NCBI RefSeq assembly: GCF_003260995.1
Contig: NZ_CP030040.1
Location: forward strand, 3,531,895-3,595,894
Length of the DNA: 64,000 bases
Direction of reading: 5' to 3'
Source of the DNA: Acetobacterium sp. KB-1
Lineage (GTDB): Bacteria > Bacillota > Clostridia > Eubacteriales > Eubacteriaceae
In this document: positions 33,114 through 43,176 of the stretch, in pieces
Layout: every line of letters begins with the position of its first letter
Numbering within the stretch: the first letter of the stretch is position 1
The notes under the pieces: generated by a model
Told to the model about the DNA's origin: nothing
The model's input: the letters and a program-made list of their open reading frames with translations, nothing else
The model's database searches: none
Translations under genes and position numbers: made by a program

Positions 33114-33650
33114 ATGGATACTAATCAACCAGAACAGGCTCAATGGTTTGTTGCACATACTTATTCGGGATATGAGAATAAGGTTAAAGCAAGCATTGAA
33201 GCTACCGTCGAAAACAGAAATATGGAGGATGTGATCCTTGAGGTTCAGGTCCCCGTACAAGAAGTAGTGGAAAGTAAAAACGGCAAAAAGGTCGTTAAAG
33301 AGAAGAAGCTATTTCCAGGTTATGTCATGATTAAAATGTTCATGACAGATGATTCCTGGTATGTTGTCAGAAATACCCGTGGTGTTACCGGGTTTGTTGG
33401 TCCTGCTTCAAAACCTGTCCCATTGTCCAAGGCTGAACTAAAGAGTATGGGCATTCGTCAGCAACGTGTGGAAATTAGTATGCATGTCGGCGACGAAGTG
33501 AAGGTCATTGAAGGACCACTTGAAGGTTTCACTGGAGTGATTGAAGAAGTACATGCCGAGAAATCAAAGGTTAAGGTCAATGTTTCCATGTTTGGTCGAG
33601 ATACCCTCGCTGAACTGGGATTTGAACAAATAGAAAAAATAAACACTTAA
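33114..33650 (+). CDS. nusG: Transcription termination/antitermination factor NusG
   Basis: 178 aa. NGN domain at about 8-115 (WFVAHTYSGYENKVKASIE; FPGYVMIKMFMTDDSWYVVRNTRGVTGFVG) and KOW domain from about 125 (GDEVKVIEGPLEGFTGVIEEV). Standard length and place between secE and rplK. Confidence 0.96.
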   Translation: MDTNQPEQAQWFVAHTYSGYENKVKASIEATVENRNMEDVILEVQVPVQEVVESKNGKKVVKEKKLFPGYVMIKMFMTDDSWYVVRNTRGVTGFVGPASKPVPLSKAELKSMGIRQQRVEISMHVGDEVKVIEGPLEGFTGVIEEVHAEKSKVKVNVSMFGRDTLAELGFEQIEKINT

Positions 33651-33718
33651 GGAAAAACTATTCTTCATGCTACTCCATTAGGAGAAAAAAACTATAATAA
33701 AATGAAGGAGGTGTTATC

Positions 33719-34144
33719 ATGGCAAAAAAAGTAATTGGTATGATTAAATTACAAATTCCTGCCGGTAAAGCAACACCAGCACCACCAGTTGGACCTGCAT
33801 TAGGTCAACATGGGGTTAATATTATGGGATTCTGTAAAGAATTCAACGCAAAAACTGCAAATGACGCAGGGATGATTATTCCTGTTGTAATCACTGTTTA
33901 TCAGGATCGATCTTATTCATTTATTACCAAAACTCCACCAGCTGCCGTTCTGTTAAAGAAAATTGCTGGTATTGAGTCTGGATCTGGCGTACCGAACAAA
34001 ACCAAGGTAGCTAAGGTTACAAATGAACAATTAAGAGAAATCGCAACATTAAAAATGCCTGACTTAAACGCAGCATCTGTAGAATCAGCGATGAGAATGA
34101 TCGCTGGAACCGCCCGTAGCATGGGCATCACAATCGAAGAATAA
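33719..34144 (+). CDS. rplK: 50S ribosomal protein L11
   Basis: 141 aa. [28 protein letters not shown] near 17-44 and the rRNA-binding C-terminal domain ending [22 protein letters not shown] (33706-33712 region). Confidence 0.97.
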   Translation: MAKKVIGMIKLQIPAGKATPAPPVGPALGQHGVNIMGFCKEFNAKTANDAGMIIPVVITVYQDRSYSFITKTPPAAVLLKKIAGIESGSGVPNKTKVAKVTNEQLREIATLKMPDLNAASVESAMRMIAGTARSMGITIEE

Positions 34145-34205
34145 TTTTAGAAGGTAGAAACACCTTAAGTGGGAGGGAAACCGCTATTACCACAAGGAGG
34201 CAAAG

Positions 34206-34895
34206 ATGAAAAAAGGAAAAAAATATCAGGATTTGGTAAAAAGCTTTGACAAGCAAGAGTTATTTGAACTGGATGCAGCCATTGCACAGGTTAAGAAACT
34301 TGCGACAGCAAAGTTTGATGAGACTATTGAATTGCATGTAAAATTGGGTGTTGACTCACGTCATGCAGATCAACAGGTTCGTGGCGCAATCGTTCTGCCA
34401 CATGGTACCGGTAAAAGTGTTAAGGTTCTTGTTATTGCCAAAGGCGATAAATTAAAAGAAGCTGAGGAAGCTGGTGCGGATTTCTTTGGTGAAGACGATA
34501 TGATCGATAAAATTCAAAAAGAAAACTGGTTTGATTTTGATATAATGATTGCAACTCCAGATATGATGGGGAAGGTTGGTCGTTTAGGCCGTGTATTAGG
34601 ACCTAAAGGTTTAATGCCAAACCCAAAATCAGGAACAGTAACCATGGACATTGCAAAAGCAGTTGCGGATACAAAAGCCGGTAAGGTTGAGTATCGTTTA
34701 GACAAAACCAATATCATTCATGTCATTATTGGTAAAGCATCTTTCACGGAAGAAGCTTTAAGAGAAAACTTGACGGTATTATTGGATACGGTTAAAAAAG
34801 CAAAACCTGCTGCTTCTAAGGGTCAATACTTTAGAAGTGTTACGCTGGCAAGTACCATGAGTCCTGGAGTTAAAATCAACACAGGCAAAATCTAG
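34206..34895 (+). CDS. rplA: 50S ribosomal protein L1
   Basis: 229 aa. [27 protein letters not shown] near 40-66, [26 protein letters not shown] near 120-145, typical of L1. RBS AAGGAGG (34194-34200). Confidence 0.97.
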   Translation: MKKGKKYQDLVKSFDKQELFELDAAIAQVKKLATAKFDETIELHVKLGVDSRHADQQVRGAIVLPHGTGKSVKVLVIAKGDKLKEAEEAGADFFGEDDMIDKIQKENWFDFDIMIATPDMMGKVGRLGRVLGPKGLMPNPKSGTVTMDIAKAVADTKAGKVEYRLDKTNIIHVIIGKASFTEEALRENLTVLLDTVKKAKPAASKGQYFRSVTLASTMSPGVKINTGKI

Positions 34896-34928
34896 GAGTT
34901 TATTACTTGAAATAAACTTTGAAACGAC

Positions 34929-35077
34929 TTGACATAGAAAATGACAAATGATACAATAACGTCGTTGTTAAAGACACATTCATCCATAGACAGTAGGTTT
35001 GTAAATCCTACCGAGGTTGAAGAGAAAAAGCTTATTAAATAATAGAGCTCTCTTCACGCTGTGGAGTGAGCTTTTTT
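34929..35077 (+). promoter_or_regulatory. Promoter and ribosomal L10 leader of rplJL
   Basis: TTGACA (34929-34934), 17 nt, TACAAT (34952-34957). The leader contains AGACAGTAGGTT...AATCCTACCGAGGTTGAAG (about 34988-35022), the form of the L10 leader that binds L10(L12)4 for feedback control, and ends in a hairpin GAGCTCTCTTCAC/GTGGAGTGAGC with six T (35045-35077). Confidence 0.85.
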
Positions 35078-35110
35078 GATACGATTTTTAAAAGGAGGTG
35101 CAGATAATAC

Positions 35111-35632
35111 ATGCCAAAGATTGAAGTAAAACAAGTTGTTGTACAAGAAATTGCCGAAAAACTTAGAAATGCTCAAACAGCTGTTCTTGTCGACTATCGT
35201 GGTTTGAACGTTGAAGAAGTGACTGAGTTACGTGCTCAGGCTCGGGCCGCAGGTATCGACTACAAGGTGTATAAAAACTCAATGATGCGGTTTGCAGCTA
35301 AAGAAACTGGTTTTGAAGGTTTTCTTGACGTTTTAGTCGGACCAACGGCCATTGCGTTTTGTGATACCGATCCCGTTGCTCCAGCAAAACTACTTAGCGA
35401 GTTTTCAAAAAAGCATAAAGCATTAGAAATTAAAGCAGGTATGGTAGACGGTAAGGTTTTAGACGTTAAAGGCGTTTTGGATCTTGCAGAATTACCACCA
35501 CGTGAAGTATTGGTTGCCAAGGTTCTTGGTGGCTTAAACGCACCAATTTCAGGTTTTGTTAACGTACTTAACGGAAACATGCGTGGATTGGTTGTCGCAT
35601 TAAACGCGATTGCAGAACAAAAACAAGCATAA
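35111..35632 (+). CDS. rplJ: 50S ribosomal protein L10
   Basis: 173 aa. VLVDYRGLNVEEVTELRAQARAAG near 24-47, YKVYKNSMMRFA near 52, and the C-terminal helix that binds L7/L12 dimers. RBS AAAGGAGGTG. Confidence 0.97.
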   Translation: MPKIEVKQVVVQEIAEKLRNAQTAVLVDYRGLNVEEVTELRAQARAAGIDYKVYKNSMMRFAAKETGFEGFLDVLVGPTAIAFCDTDPVAPAKLLSEFSKKHKALEIKAGMVDGKVLDVKGVLDLAELPPREVLVAKVLGGLNAPISGFVNVLNGNMRGLVVALNAIAEQKQA

Positions 35633-35676
35633 TTTGAAAAATAAATTAAAGAAAGAATATTTGGAGGTTTTATAAA

Positions 35677-36063
35677 ATGGCAAGTGAAAAAGTAACACAA
35701 TTAATTGAAGACGTAAAAGGTTTAACCGTATTAGAATTATCTGAACTGGTTAAAGCATTAGAAGAAGAATTTGGCGTTAGCGCTGCTGCTCCAATGGCAA
35801 TGATGGCTGCTCCAGCTGCTGGTGGCGGTGCTGCTGAAGAAGCAGAAGAAAAAACTGAATTTGATGTAATTTTAACAGCTGCCGGCGATCAAAAAATCAA
35901 AGTTATCAAAGTTGTTCGTGAATTAACTGGCTTAGGCTTAAAAGAAGCAAAAGCATTAGTTGACGAAGCTCCAAAACCAGTTAAAGAAGCTGCAACTAAA
36001 GAAGAAGCTGCTGAGATTAAAGCTAAAATTGAAGAAGTTGGCGGAAGCGTCGAAGTAAAATAA
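35677..36063 (+). CDS. rplL: 50S ribosomal protein L7/L12
   Basis: 128 aa. N-terminal dimer domain, Ala/Gly/Met-rich hinge at about 35-55, and globular domain with [42 protein letters not shown]. Confidence 0.97.
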   Translation: MASEKVTQLIEDVKGLTVLELSELVKALEEEFGVSAAAPMAMMAAPAAGGGAAEEAEEKTEFDVILTAAGDQKIKVIKVVRELTGLGLKEAKALVDEAPKPVKEAATKEEAAEIKAKIEEVGGSVEVK

Positions 36064-36079
36064 TTACTCGATAACCACT

Positions 36080-36112
36080 AAAAATCACTTGCTTGCGCAG
36101 GTGATTTTTTTG
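36080..36112 (+). terminator. Terminator of rplJL
   Basis: AAAATCACTTGC (36081-36092) pairs with GCAGGTGATTTT (36097-36108), then T residues; loop TTGC. Confidence 0.88.
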
Positions 36113-36143
36113 TTTAACAGACGAAGTCTGAGAAAGAAATAAA

Positions 36144-37595
36144 ATGGCGAAAAAACAGACAAATCAAGTCAAGGAAATTACCCCCATGGCAGTAGATTTT
36201 CCCCAATGGTATACGGATGTCATATCTAAAACAGAATTGGTGGATTATTCTCCGGTAAAAGGGTTTATGGTAATCAGACCCTATGGCTATGCTATTTGGG
36301 AACTGATCCAGGGCGCCTATGATAAACGGTTTAAAGAAACTGGGCATGAAAACATGTATTTCCCGTTATTAATTCCGGAAAGCCTTTTAACCAAAGAAGC
36401 GGAACATGTGGAAGGGTTTGCCCCGGAAGTAGCCTGGGTAACCCATGGTGGCGGAAAAGAACTGACTGAAAGATTGGCGGTGCGCCCCACTTCAGAAACA
36501 ATTATTTGCAGCATGTACTCAAAGTGGCTGAATTCCTACCGCCAACTGCCATATTTGTATAATCAATGGTGTTCGGTTGTCCGATGGGAAAAAACAACCC
36601 GACCATTTTTAAGAACCTCTGAGTTTTTATGGCAGGAAGGCCATACGCTCCATGAGACCCCCGAAGAAGCTCAGGAAGAAACCATGCAGATGCTGGGAAT
36701 CTATCGCGAAATTGCAGAAAGTCATCTGGCCATGCCAATGGTGGTGGGACGAAAAAGTGACAAAGAAAAATTTGCCGGAGCCGATGCAACCTATACGATG
36801 GAAGCGCTGATGCATGACGGTCAGGCGCTCCAATCCGGCACCTCCCATAATCTGGGCCAGCATTTTACCAAAGCCTTTGAAATTACCTATCTGGATCGAA
36901 ATAATGAGCAATCCTTTCCTTATCATACCTCCTGGGGGGTGTCAACGCGATTAATAGGCGGTGTCATTATGGTTCATGGCGATGATAATGGTCTGGTTTT
37001 ACCACCGAAAATTGCCCCGATTCAAGTGGTTGTTATTCCAGTTGCCCAACATAAAGAAGGCGTCCTGGACAAAGCCTGGGAAATTGGCAAAGCCCTGGGA
37101 AAAGACTTTAGAGTCAAGGTTGATGATGTGGACGGCTATTCTCCTGGTTGGAAGTTTAATCAGTGGGAAATGAAAGGCGTGCCAATCCGGCTGGAAATCG
37201 GTCCCCGGGATATCGAAAAGGGCCAATGTGTCCTTGCCCGTCGTGATACGAGTGAAAAAATCCCGGTTAGTCTGGATAATATCACCCAGGCGGTAGAGGC
37301 ATTGCTGACCGAAATTCAGGCGAACCTGTTTAATAAAGCGTTGAAAATGCGGGAAGAAAAAACATCAACGGCGGAAAATATCGATGAATTTAAAATAAAT
37401 TTAAAAGAAAATCCGGGTTTTGTTAAAGCGATGTGGTGTGGTGACCGTAGCTGCGAAGACAAGATTAAAGAAGATACCGGGGCATCGATCCGTTGTATTC
37501 CTTTTGACGATGAACAGGAAGTATTGTTCGAAGGCAAATGCGTATGTTGTGGCAAGCCGGCGCAGAAAATGGTCTACTTCGCCCGAGCTTATTAG
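36144..37595 (+). CDS. proS: Prolyl-tRNA synthetase (archaeal/eukaryotic-type ProS)
   Basis: 483 aa, the short form without an editing insert. Class II motif 2 in [24 protein letters not shown] near 149-172 and motif 3 in [17 protein letters not shown] near 345-361. The C-terminal part has [10 protein letters not shown] and CVCCGKPA, the zinc-binding domain of this type. Weak ribosome site (GAGAAAG). Confidence 0.95.
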   Translation: MAKKQTNQVKEITPMAVDFPQWYTDVISKTELVDYSPVKGFMVIRPYGYAIWELIQGAYDKRFKETGHENMYFPLLIPESLLTKEAEHVEGFAPEVAWVTHGGGKELTERLAVRPTSETIICSMYSKWLNSYRQLPYLYNQWCSVVRWEKTTRPFLRTSEFLWQEGHTLHETPEEAQEETMQMLGIYREIAESHLAMPMVVGRKSDKEKFAGADATYTMEALMHDGQALQSGTSHNLGQHFTKAFEITYLDRNNEQSFPYHTSWGVSTRLIGGVIMVHGDDNGLVLPPKIAPIQVVVIPVAQHKEGVLDKAWEIGKALGKDFRVKVDDVDGYSPGWKFNQWEMKGVPIRLEIGPRDIEKGQCVLARRDTSEKIPVSLDNITQAVEALLTEIQANLFNKALKMREEKTSTAENIDEFKINLKENPGFVKAMWCGDRSCEDKIKEDTGASIRCIPFDDEQEVLFEGKCVCCGKPAQKMVYFARAY

Positions 37596-37608
37596 AAGGA
37601 GTGAGTGT

Positions 37609-38193
37609 GTGAAGATGAGCAGCATAACAATGACAAACCTGGGGTTTTTCTTGAACGAAGGCGCGTTTTATGAACATATTCGAATGAAAAAAGGATCAAA
37701 ACGGGCGTTGCCGATTGAACGGATTCTTGAAACGGCAAGAAACATTCCTCTACCGAAGGTTTTATATCGGGTTTCCGAAGCGAGAATCATTGATGCTACA
37801 CACTTCACGCTGGATGGCGTTATTTTTGAAAGTGAAGTTGGCGTTGAGAAGATTTCCAAGGCAACCTATGTTTTTCCGAATATTGTCACGGCCGGTTCAG
37901 AAATCGAAGATCATTGTTTTTCCCGCGAAAATCTGCTGGATCAGTACATTATTATGGAACTTTGTAATTTTGCCTGTGAATTTGCCAGAGAAACATTGAT
38001 TCGTGATATAAAAAGTCGTTACGGCGTTGAGATATTGGACTGTATCTACCCTGGTGAAGAGGGATTTCGTCTGGAATCCGGGAAGAAGATCTTTGACCTA
38101 TTTGAGAATGTTGAAGATGAGATCGGTGTTTCTGTTACTGAAATGGGACTGACCACCCCGAGTCGAACGGCTTATGCTATTTATTTTGGATAG
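37609..38193 (+). CDS. Methionine synthase activation-domain (B12-dependent)-like protein
   Basis: 194-aa protein resembling the reactivation domain of cobalamin-dependent methionine synthase that occurs alone in acetogens: EARIIDATHFTLDGVIFES near 57-75, FPNIVTAGSEIEDHCF near 86-101, and SRYGVEILDCIYPGEEGF...VTEMGLTTPSRTAYAIYF at the end. Such proteins are encoded near methionine synthase pieces; none is adjacent here. GTG 37609 is chosen since GAAGGAG lies eight bases upstream; ATG 37615 two codons later is the alternative. Confidence 0.75.
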   Translation: MKMSSITMTNLGFFLNEGAFYEHIRMKKGSKRALPIERILETARNIPLPKVLYRVSEARIIDATHFTLDGVIFESEVGVEKISKATYVFPNIVTAGSEIEDHCFSRENLLDQYIIMELCNFACEFARETLIRDIKSRYGVEILDCIYPGEEGFRLESGKKIFDLFENVEDEIGVSVTEMGLTTPSRTAYAIYFG

Positions 38194-38254
38194 CATAAAT
38201 GATGACCAGATGAATTAAGAGCGACTATTTACGATAAAGCGGTTTGGCAAACAT

Positions 38255-38293
38255 AAAAAAGAGACGTATCGAATTTCAATACGTCTCTTTTTT
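38255..38293. terminator. Bidirectional terminator
   Basis: AAAAAAGAGACGTAT (38255-38269) is the perfect complement of ATACGTCTCTTTTTT (38279-38293), with T runs on both strands; it serves the genes converging here. Confidence 0.9.
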
Positions 38294-39111
38294 TACGCCT
38301 TTTTTAAGGTCTCAAAAATTTCAAACATCCGTTTATTAAGCAGCGGATGAACAAAATAAGGTGCGATTTCTACCATTGACTCTATCACAAAAGCCCGTTC
38401 CTGGATTCTGGGATGGGGTAGAATTACCAGGGGATCAGCGGTGATGAGATTGTCATAGAATAAGATATCCAAATCGATGGTTCGGGGTCCCCAGTGGATC
38501 GTCCGTTCCCGTTTGAGCCCCTGTTCGATGCCTAGCAACAGGTTCATCAGGGTAGTGGGGGGGAGCGTTGTTCTGATTTTTAAGACACAATTAAGAAATG
38601 CATCCTGATCGGTGTAACCCCAGGGTTCGGTTTCGATGACCGTGGATTGGATCAACGCTTCAATACCGGGGCTGTTTTTAATGGCTTCTATGGCTTCGGC
38701 TAAATTCTGATTGCGGTCGCCCATATTCGTCCCCAATCCGATAAAAGCCTCATGCCAGCCACGATTAATTTCAATGGCTACGGTGTCCATCGATTTTAAA
38801 ATCGGGGCCCAGGGCTTTTTAATCATGATGCGCACATCATTAACCATGGAATAGTGTTTTAAAACATAGCTAGCCAGCATTTCACCGGCGGTTTCGATCA
38901 GGTCATAGCTTTCTTTTTTAAATTCGACTTCCAGAGCATGGCATAATTCACCATAGTGTACCGATTTTGTCAGGTCGCCGGTGAGGGCCGCTTCCTGCAT
39001 GTCGAGTGTCAGGGTTACCGAAATCAAAAATTTTTGGCCCAGCGTTTTTTCTTCCGGGAAAACCCCGTGGTAGGCAAAAACTTCCAGATCTTTTATATAG
39101 AGTTTGTCCAT
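38293..39111 (-). CDS. folK: Bifunctional dihydroneopterin aldolase / HPPK
   Basis: 272-aa FolB-FolK fusion. Residues 1-120 are dihydroneopterin aldolase (LYIKDLEVFAYHGVFPEEKTLGQKF), which makes 6-hydroxymethyl-dihydropterin. From about 125 is the pyrophosphokinase (AFIGLGTNMGDRNQNLAEAIEAI; GPRTIDLDILFYDN; LPHPRIQERAFV). Consecutive steps of folate synthesis on one chain. The start overlaps folP by 19 bases with GAAAGGAG upstream. Confidence 0.95.
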   Translation of the reverse strand: MDKLYIKDLEVFAYHGVFPEEKTLGQKFLISVTLTLDMQEAALTGDLTKSVHYGELCHALEVEFKKESYDLIETAGEMLASYVLKHYSMVNDVRIMIKKPWAPILKSMDTVAIEINRGWHEAFIGLGTNMGDRNQNLAEAIEAIKNSPGIEALIQSTVIETEPWGYTDQDAFLNCVLKIRTTLPPTTLMNLLLGIEQGLKRERTIHWGPRTIDLDILFYDNLITADPLVILPHPRIQERAFVIESMVEIAPYFVHPLLNKRMFEIFETLKKA

Positions 39112-39920
39112 GGTGCTCCTTTCATAATACCGGCAGCCATTTGAGCAGCGCGTTTGTTTTCCAGAACATCATGGACCCGGATAATGGAAGCGCCCTTCAT
39201 AACGCCGATGACAGTGGTTGCCACGGTACCTTCAACCCGCTGGGTAACCGGTAGATTTAGGGTCAGACCGATAAAACCTTTGCGCGAGGTACCCAGCAAA
39301 ATGGGGTAGCCTAAGGTTTGCAAGGTTTCCAGATGATGCATTGTTTCCATATTCTGGGCATAATCCTTGGCAAAACCGATGCCAGGATCAAGGATGATCG
39401 CGTCCCGGGAGATGCCGGCTTTGAGGGCGATATCGATCGATGCCTGCAGATCTGCTTTAATGTCAGCCATCAGGTTTTGGTAGTTCTGGTTATCACGATT
39501 ATGCATCAGGATACAGGGAACCTGGTATGCAGCGGTCACTTCGGCCAGAGTAGGGTCATATTTAAATCCCCAGATGTCATTGACCAGGTCAGCGCCGGCC
39601 TTTAAGGCAGCGGCCCCGACGGCACCTTTATAGGTATCAATGGAAATGGGAATATCAAAGCGCTGATGGATAGCCGCAATCATCGGTACAACCCGATCGA
39701 TTTCCTGGGCATCGCTGATTTGGGTATGACCGGGTCGGGTCGATTCGCCGCCAAGATCAATGAGATCGGCGCCGTCGGCAATCATCTTTTCGACCTGCTT
39801 AAGACTGGCATCGAGATTGTTAAATTTGCCACCGTCGGAAAATGAATCCGGGGTAACGTTTAAGATCCCCATAATGAGGACCTGATTATTTAAGTCAAAA
39901 TTCTTACTGCCTATTTGCAT
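39093..39920 (-). CDS. folP: Dihydropteroate synthase
   Basis: 275-aa TIM-barrel enzyme joining the pterin to p-aminobenzoate. Marks: MGILNVTPDSFSDGGKF near 17-33, DLGGESTRPGH near 55-65, DIWGF near 114 and GTSRKGFIG near 222. It lies in the folE-HD-folP-folBK order. Confidence 0.96.
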   Translation of the reverse strand: MQIGSKNFDLNNQVLIMGILNVTPDSFSDGGKFNNLDASLKQVEKMIADGADLIDLGGESTRPGHTQISDAQEIDRVVPMIAAIHQRFDIPISIDTYKGAVGAAALKAGADLVNDIWGFKYDPTLAEVTAAYQVPCILMHNRDNQNYQNLMADIKADLQASIDIALKAGISRDAIILDPGIGFAKDYAQNMETMHHLETLQTLGYPILLGTSRKGFIGLTLNLPVTQRVEGTVATTVIGVMKGASIIRVHDVLENKRAAQMAAGIMKGAPWTNSI

Positions 39921-39930
39921 AAAAACTCCT

Positions 39931-40413
39931 TTAATAAATGATGGTCAGGTTTTTCTTTTCGTTAGACCAATCACATTCCTTTTCAACCGGACATGAAAAA
40001 CAGGCCCGGGATAATTTATCACTTTCATAGATAATTCGACAAAATCCCTGGGCTTCCGGGTTTCGATGATTGAGGATTGCCGCCAGGATCAGCTTGTTTT
40101 CGTGGTCGCTATAATCAAGCTTTTTAAGCAAAGGAATTGCCAATTGGTGGGAGGCAATCTCATGGGGTGTTTTGTCCTCATATTGGACAAAACGACCAAT
40201 ATCGTGGAGCAATGCGGTGGTGTAGATGAGATCCCGGGAGACGTCAAAACCGGCTTCTAGGGTCTTAATACTGGCAATGCGGGCCACCGATAAAAAATGG
40301 TCAATCGTATGACAACAAAACTGCCGTTTAACCTCATGGGCATCTATCTTTTGCAAGTGAGCTTGATAGTCTTTGCTTTGATACAGTCGATTGGTGTTTT
40401 TTAACGTATCCAT
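39931..40413 (-). CDS. HD-domain phosphohydrolase in the folate operon
   Basis: 160-aa HD-type hydrolase: FCCHTIDHFLSVARIA near 32-47, ALLHDIGRF near 67-75 (HD pair), and ILNHRNPEAQGFCRIIYESDKLSRACFSC with a Cys-rich end (CPVEKECDWS). Between folE and folP, the place of a dihydroneopterin triphosphate phosphatase step, so it could dephosphorylate the pterin intermediate, although this is inferred from position only. Confidence 0.8.
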   Translation of the reverse strand: MDTLKNTNRLYQSKDYQAHLQKIDAHEVKRQFCCHTIDHFLSVARIASIKTLEAGFDVSRDLIYTTALLHDIGRFVQYEDKTPHEIASHQLAIPLLKKLDYSDHENKLILAAILNHRNPEAQGFCRIIYESDKLSRACFSCPVEKECDWSNEKKNLTIIY

Positions 40414-40423
40414 AAAACATGCT

Positions 40424-40984
40424 CTATTTAATGCTTAACAGCTTGTGCACTTCATCTTTTAGTTCCTTGTTATGTATAAAAATACCGGCTTGCATCGCAG
40501 TAACCGTTCGGGTACCGGGACGTTTAACGCCCCGCATGTTCATACAGAGATGCTCGGCTTCGATAATAACCATGACCCCCCGGGCATGGAGATACGCCAT
40601 AATTGCTTCACCAATATCGGTGGTTAATACTTCTTGAAGCTGAGGTTTTTTTGAGTACAAATCAACCGTTCGCACAAGTTTTGAAAGGCCAGCTACCCGA
40701 CCATTGGGGATATAGGCAATGTGTACCTTACCGTAAAATGGCAACAGGTGATGTTCGCACATCGAATAAAAGGGAATATCCCGTTCAATGACAATGTCAT
40801 CGGATTTTACCGCAAAGGTTTTAGCAAGGTGAACTTCGGCAGTATGGCCTAGTCCGGAAAAAATTTCGGCATACATCCGGGCCACCCGGGCAGGGGTTTC
40901 AACCAGGCCTTCCCGGGTCGGGTCTTCGCCGATGGCTTCTAAAATCATTGTGACAGCTTCTTGAATTTTTTGTTGATCGATCAT
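40424..40984 (-). CDS. folE: GTP cyclohydrolase I
   Basis: 186 aa. First step of folate synthesis. [29 protein letters not shown] near 106-135 and [16 protein letters not shown] near 160 hold the zinc and catalytic residues (C in SMCEHH; H in EHL). First gene of the operon behind the THF riboswitch. Confidence 0.96.
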   Translation of the reverse strand: MIDQQKIQEAVTMILEAIGEDPTREGLVETPARVARMYAEIFSGLGHTAEVHLAKTFAVKSDDIVIERDIPFYSMCEHHLLPFYGKVHIAYIPNGRVAGLSKLVRTVDLYSKKPQLQEVLTTDIGEAIMAYLHARGVMVIIEAEHLCMNMRGVKRPGTRTVTAMQAGIFIHNKELKDEVHKLLSIK

Positions 40985-41046
40985 TATTCTCCTATCGCCG
41001 AATCAATTTCACATTGATCCGGAATGGTTTTTACTAAAACCAAATG

Positions 41047-41252
41047 AAAAAAGCATTACTTAAATAAAACAAAATGTTTTAAGCAATGCTTCCGCAACCC
41101 TTAATTGTAAGGGGTCCAGCGGAAGCAACAAGATATCGCAATGAGTTCATTTCGTTTAAAGGCAACTTCCCATCCTCTAACACTTCACGCATCTTGTCTA
41201 CTCTGTTATATTTAATTGGATGTATTTTAACATGGGTTGGGGTCAGTTACAA
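41047..41252 (-). promoter_or_regulatory. THF riboswitch, terminator and promoter of the folate operon
   Basis: Minus-strand promoter TTGTAA (41252-41247), 17 nt, TAAAAT (41229-41224). The aptamer (41205-41118) has the THF-I consensus parts: AGAGTAGAC, GCGTGAAGTGTTA, GATGGGAAGTTGCC, AACGAAATG and GCTTCCGC. The downstream GCGGAAGC (41097-41090) can pair with GCTTCCGC to break the aptamer, and a terminator stem of AAGCATTGCTTAAA with TTTAAGTAATGCTT plus T run follows (41091-41047). So THF controls folE by transcription attenuation. Confidence 0.9.
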
Positions 41253-41571
41253 GGGTAATATTACAGTATTGTTAAAAGGAGCAGATCGTTATGTGAGTTC
41301 AGATTTCAAGTTTAAATTGCCAATAAAAGGCCGTAAAAAAGAATGACAAAAGTAAAGAGAAAATATTCAACCATTTTTTTAACAAAGTGAGGCAAAACTT
41401 GTAATCGATGTGCAGTAATCTTACTTATTTTAAATTAGTGGAGCGGAATTGAGTGAGTAAACAAGCAAAAGAAAGATCACGTACTTAAAAATTTCAGCAT
41501 TTACTTAAGAAGACTATGGTAAAATAATCCTGCAAAATATAATAGAAATACGAACAGAAATGAGTAAGACA
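41253..41571. other. Gap between the folate operon and the acyltransferase cluster
   Basis: No gene supported. A 60-codon frame continuing from the riboswitch region on the plus strand (to 41346) overlaps the aptamer and is not credible. Confidence 0.5.
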
Positions 41572-41874
41572 ATGACCGACTCAAATCAAAAACTCGGGGA
41601 ACTGCTTAATCCGGATCAATTCACAGTTAAGAAACTTAATATGCGGGGAATTCCCAGATGTCAGTTTGAACGATATCTGGCCGCAAAAGCAAGATCCATA
41701 GATGCAGATACCTTTACTGGTGAGGGATGGCAGGTGACCCTGTCAAAAGAGCGCCAGGAGAGTATTGGTGTTTTTTCACTGGTTGCGGTGGACGTTACTC
41801 TGGCCGTAAAAAATGATCAGTTTGACGATTTTTTAGATACTTTTCGGAAGAACTTTCTCAGGGGCGGAGGTTGA
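41572..41874 (+). CDS. Small protein of unknown function heading the acyltransferase cluster
   Basis: 100-aa protein. VKKLNMRGIPRCQFERYLAAKA near 19-40, then WQVTLSKERQESIGVFSLVAVDVTLAVKNDQFDDFLDTFRKNFLRGG, resembling a short ferredoxin-like fold domain. No family recognised. ATG 41572 or 41560 both possible. Its stop TGA overlaps the next start, so it is coupled to the acyltransferase-like gene. Confidence 0.65.
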   Translation: MTDSNQKLGELLNPDQFTVKKLNMRGIPRCQFERYLAAKARSIDADTFTGEGWQVTLSKERQESIGVFSLVAVDVTLAVKNDQFDDFLDTFRKNFLRGGG

Positions 41875-41876
41875 TG

Positions 41877-43172
41877 ATGGAGGAGAAGAATCAGAAAAAG
41901 AACTTCTATTCTTTGGATAATGCCGGGGTACTTTATACGGCCATTGCATCATCACGGATGACAACAGTGTATCGGATGACGGTGGAATTATCAGAAACGG
42001 TCGAACCCGTCACCTTACAAAAGGCTCTGGAGCAGATTATCCATCGCTTTCCCTATTTTCAGGTGACCTTAAAACGGGGTTTTTTCTGGTATTATTATGA
42101 ACATACCGAGGCGATTCCAAAGGTCGAAGAAGAAACCTATTATCCCTGTAAAACGATGCGGCAGCGACAGGGGAAGACCTTTCCTTTTCGGGTGCTTTAT
42201 TATAAAAAGTATATCCATGTGGAGTTTAATCACAGTATCTGTGATGGCAGCGGGGGGCTGGCTTTTCTGCAGACGCTGATCATTGAGTATTTTAAACAAT
42301 TAAAAGGTATTGTTCCTAAAAATCTGGGAAAAGCAATGGACATCCATGCACAAGTAGATCCGGGAGAGTTTGAAGACTCGTTTAAGGTTTATTATGAAGA
42401 AAATGTCCCCCCTCCTCCTGGTAGTAAAAAGGTATTCCATTTTCCTTTTGAACTTCTTTCCAAGGGCGAATACCTTTTACTGACCGGCTTTGTGCCAGTG
42501 GCCCCGATGCTTAGTTTAGCCAAAAGTTATGGCTGTACCCTGACCCAGTTTATTCTGGCCCTTTATTTTGAGAGTATTCAGGAATATATTATGGGGCTCC
42601 CCATTCGTGAGAATAAGAAGCACCGGCAACGGATTGCCATCAATGTGCCAGTGGATTTGAGAAGGATGTTTCCTTCCATTACCTTGAGAAATTTCTTTAT
42701 CAGTTTGAACCCGGAGATTGATCTGGCTTTGGGTTACTATACCCGGGAGGAAATTATCGAGCAGATCAAGGGGTATATGGGCCTTTATATGAATCGGAAA
42801 CATATTAATCGTTATATTTCTCGAAATGTGCGTAATGAACAGCTGATCTTTCTAAGGATCATTCCCCTTTGGGTAAAAAAACTGTTAATGCCGGTGGTTT
42901 ACAAACGCTACGGCGAAAGGGGCTATACCAGCGGTTTGTCCAATCTGGGGATGGTCACCGTTCCGGAAGAACTGAGCCCCTATGTGAAGCGCTTTGAAGT
43001 CTTTCCCTCGCCCAGTGCTGAAAGCCGACTAAAGCTGGTAACGGTCAGTTATGGCAATAGTCTGGCTCTGTGTTTTGGAAAAACAACGGGAGAAACCGTG
43101 ATTGAAACGATCTTTTTTAGAAAAATAAGACAGCTGGGGATTCCGGTAAAAATAGAAACGAATAAGAGGTGA
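41877..43172 (+). CDS. Condensation-domain-like acyltransferase (alcohol acetyltransferase type)
   Basis: 431-aa enzyme with two chloramphenicol-acetyltransferase-like halves. The active-site motif HxxxDG is present as HSICDG near residue 119-124, after YKKYIHVEFN. FFISLNPEIDLALGYYTREEIIEQIKG near 280 and the SGLSNLGMVTVPEELSPYV stretch near 350 are typical of the C-terminal half (bridge and DFGWG-like region replaced). It may acylate an alcohol, sugar or lipid with an acyl-CoA. GGCGGAGG (41863-41870) best fits the ATG at 41877; 41874 is the alternative. Next gene is a zinc-ribbon membrane protein, often paired with it. Confidence 0.8.
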   Translation: MEEKNQKKNFYSLDNAGVLYTAIASSRMTTVYRMTVELSETVEPVTLQKALEQIIHRFPYFQVTLKRGFFWYYYEHTEAIPKVEEETYYPCKTMRQRQGKTFPFRVLYYKKYIHVEFNHSICDGSGGLAFLQTLIIEYFKQLKGIVPKNLGKAMDIHAQVDPGEFEDSFKVYYEENVPPPPGSKKVFHFPFELLSKGEYLLLTGFVPVAPMLSLAKSYGCTLTQFILALYFESIQEYIMGLPIRENKKHRQRIAINVPVDLRRMFPSITLRNFFISLNPEIDLALGYYTREEIIEQIKGYMGLYMNRKHINRYISRNVRNEQLIFLRIIPLWVKKLLMPVVYKRYGERGYTSGLSNLGMVTVPEELSPYVKRFEVFPSPSAESRLKLVTVSYGNSLALCFGKTTGETVIETIFFRKIRQLGIPVKIETNKR

Positions 43173-43176
43173 GAAG

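Noticed and set aside
37420..37608. Upstream extension of the methionine synthase activation-like gene
   Set aside because: Runs in another frame through the end of proS; the GTG at 37609 with GAAGGAG is the better start.
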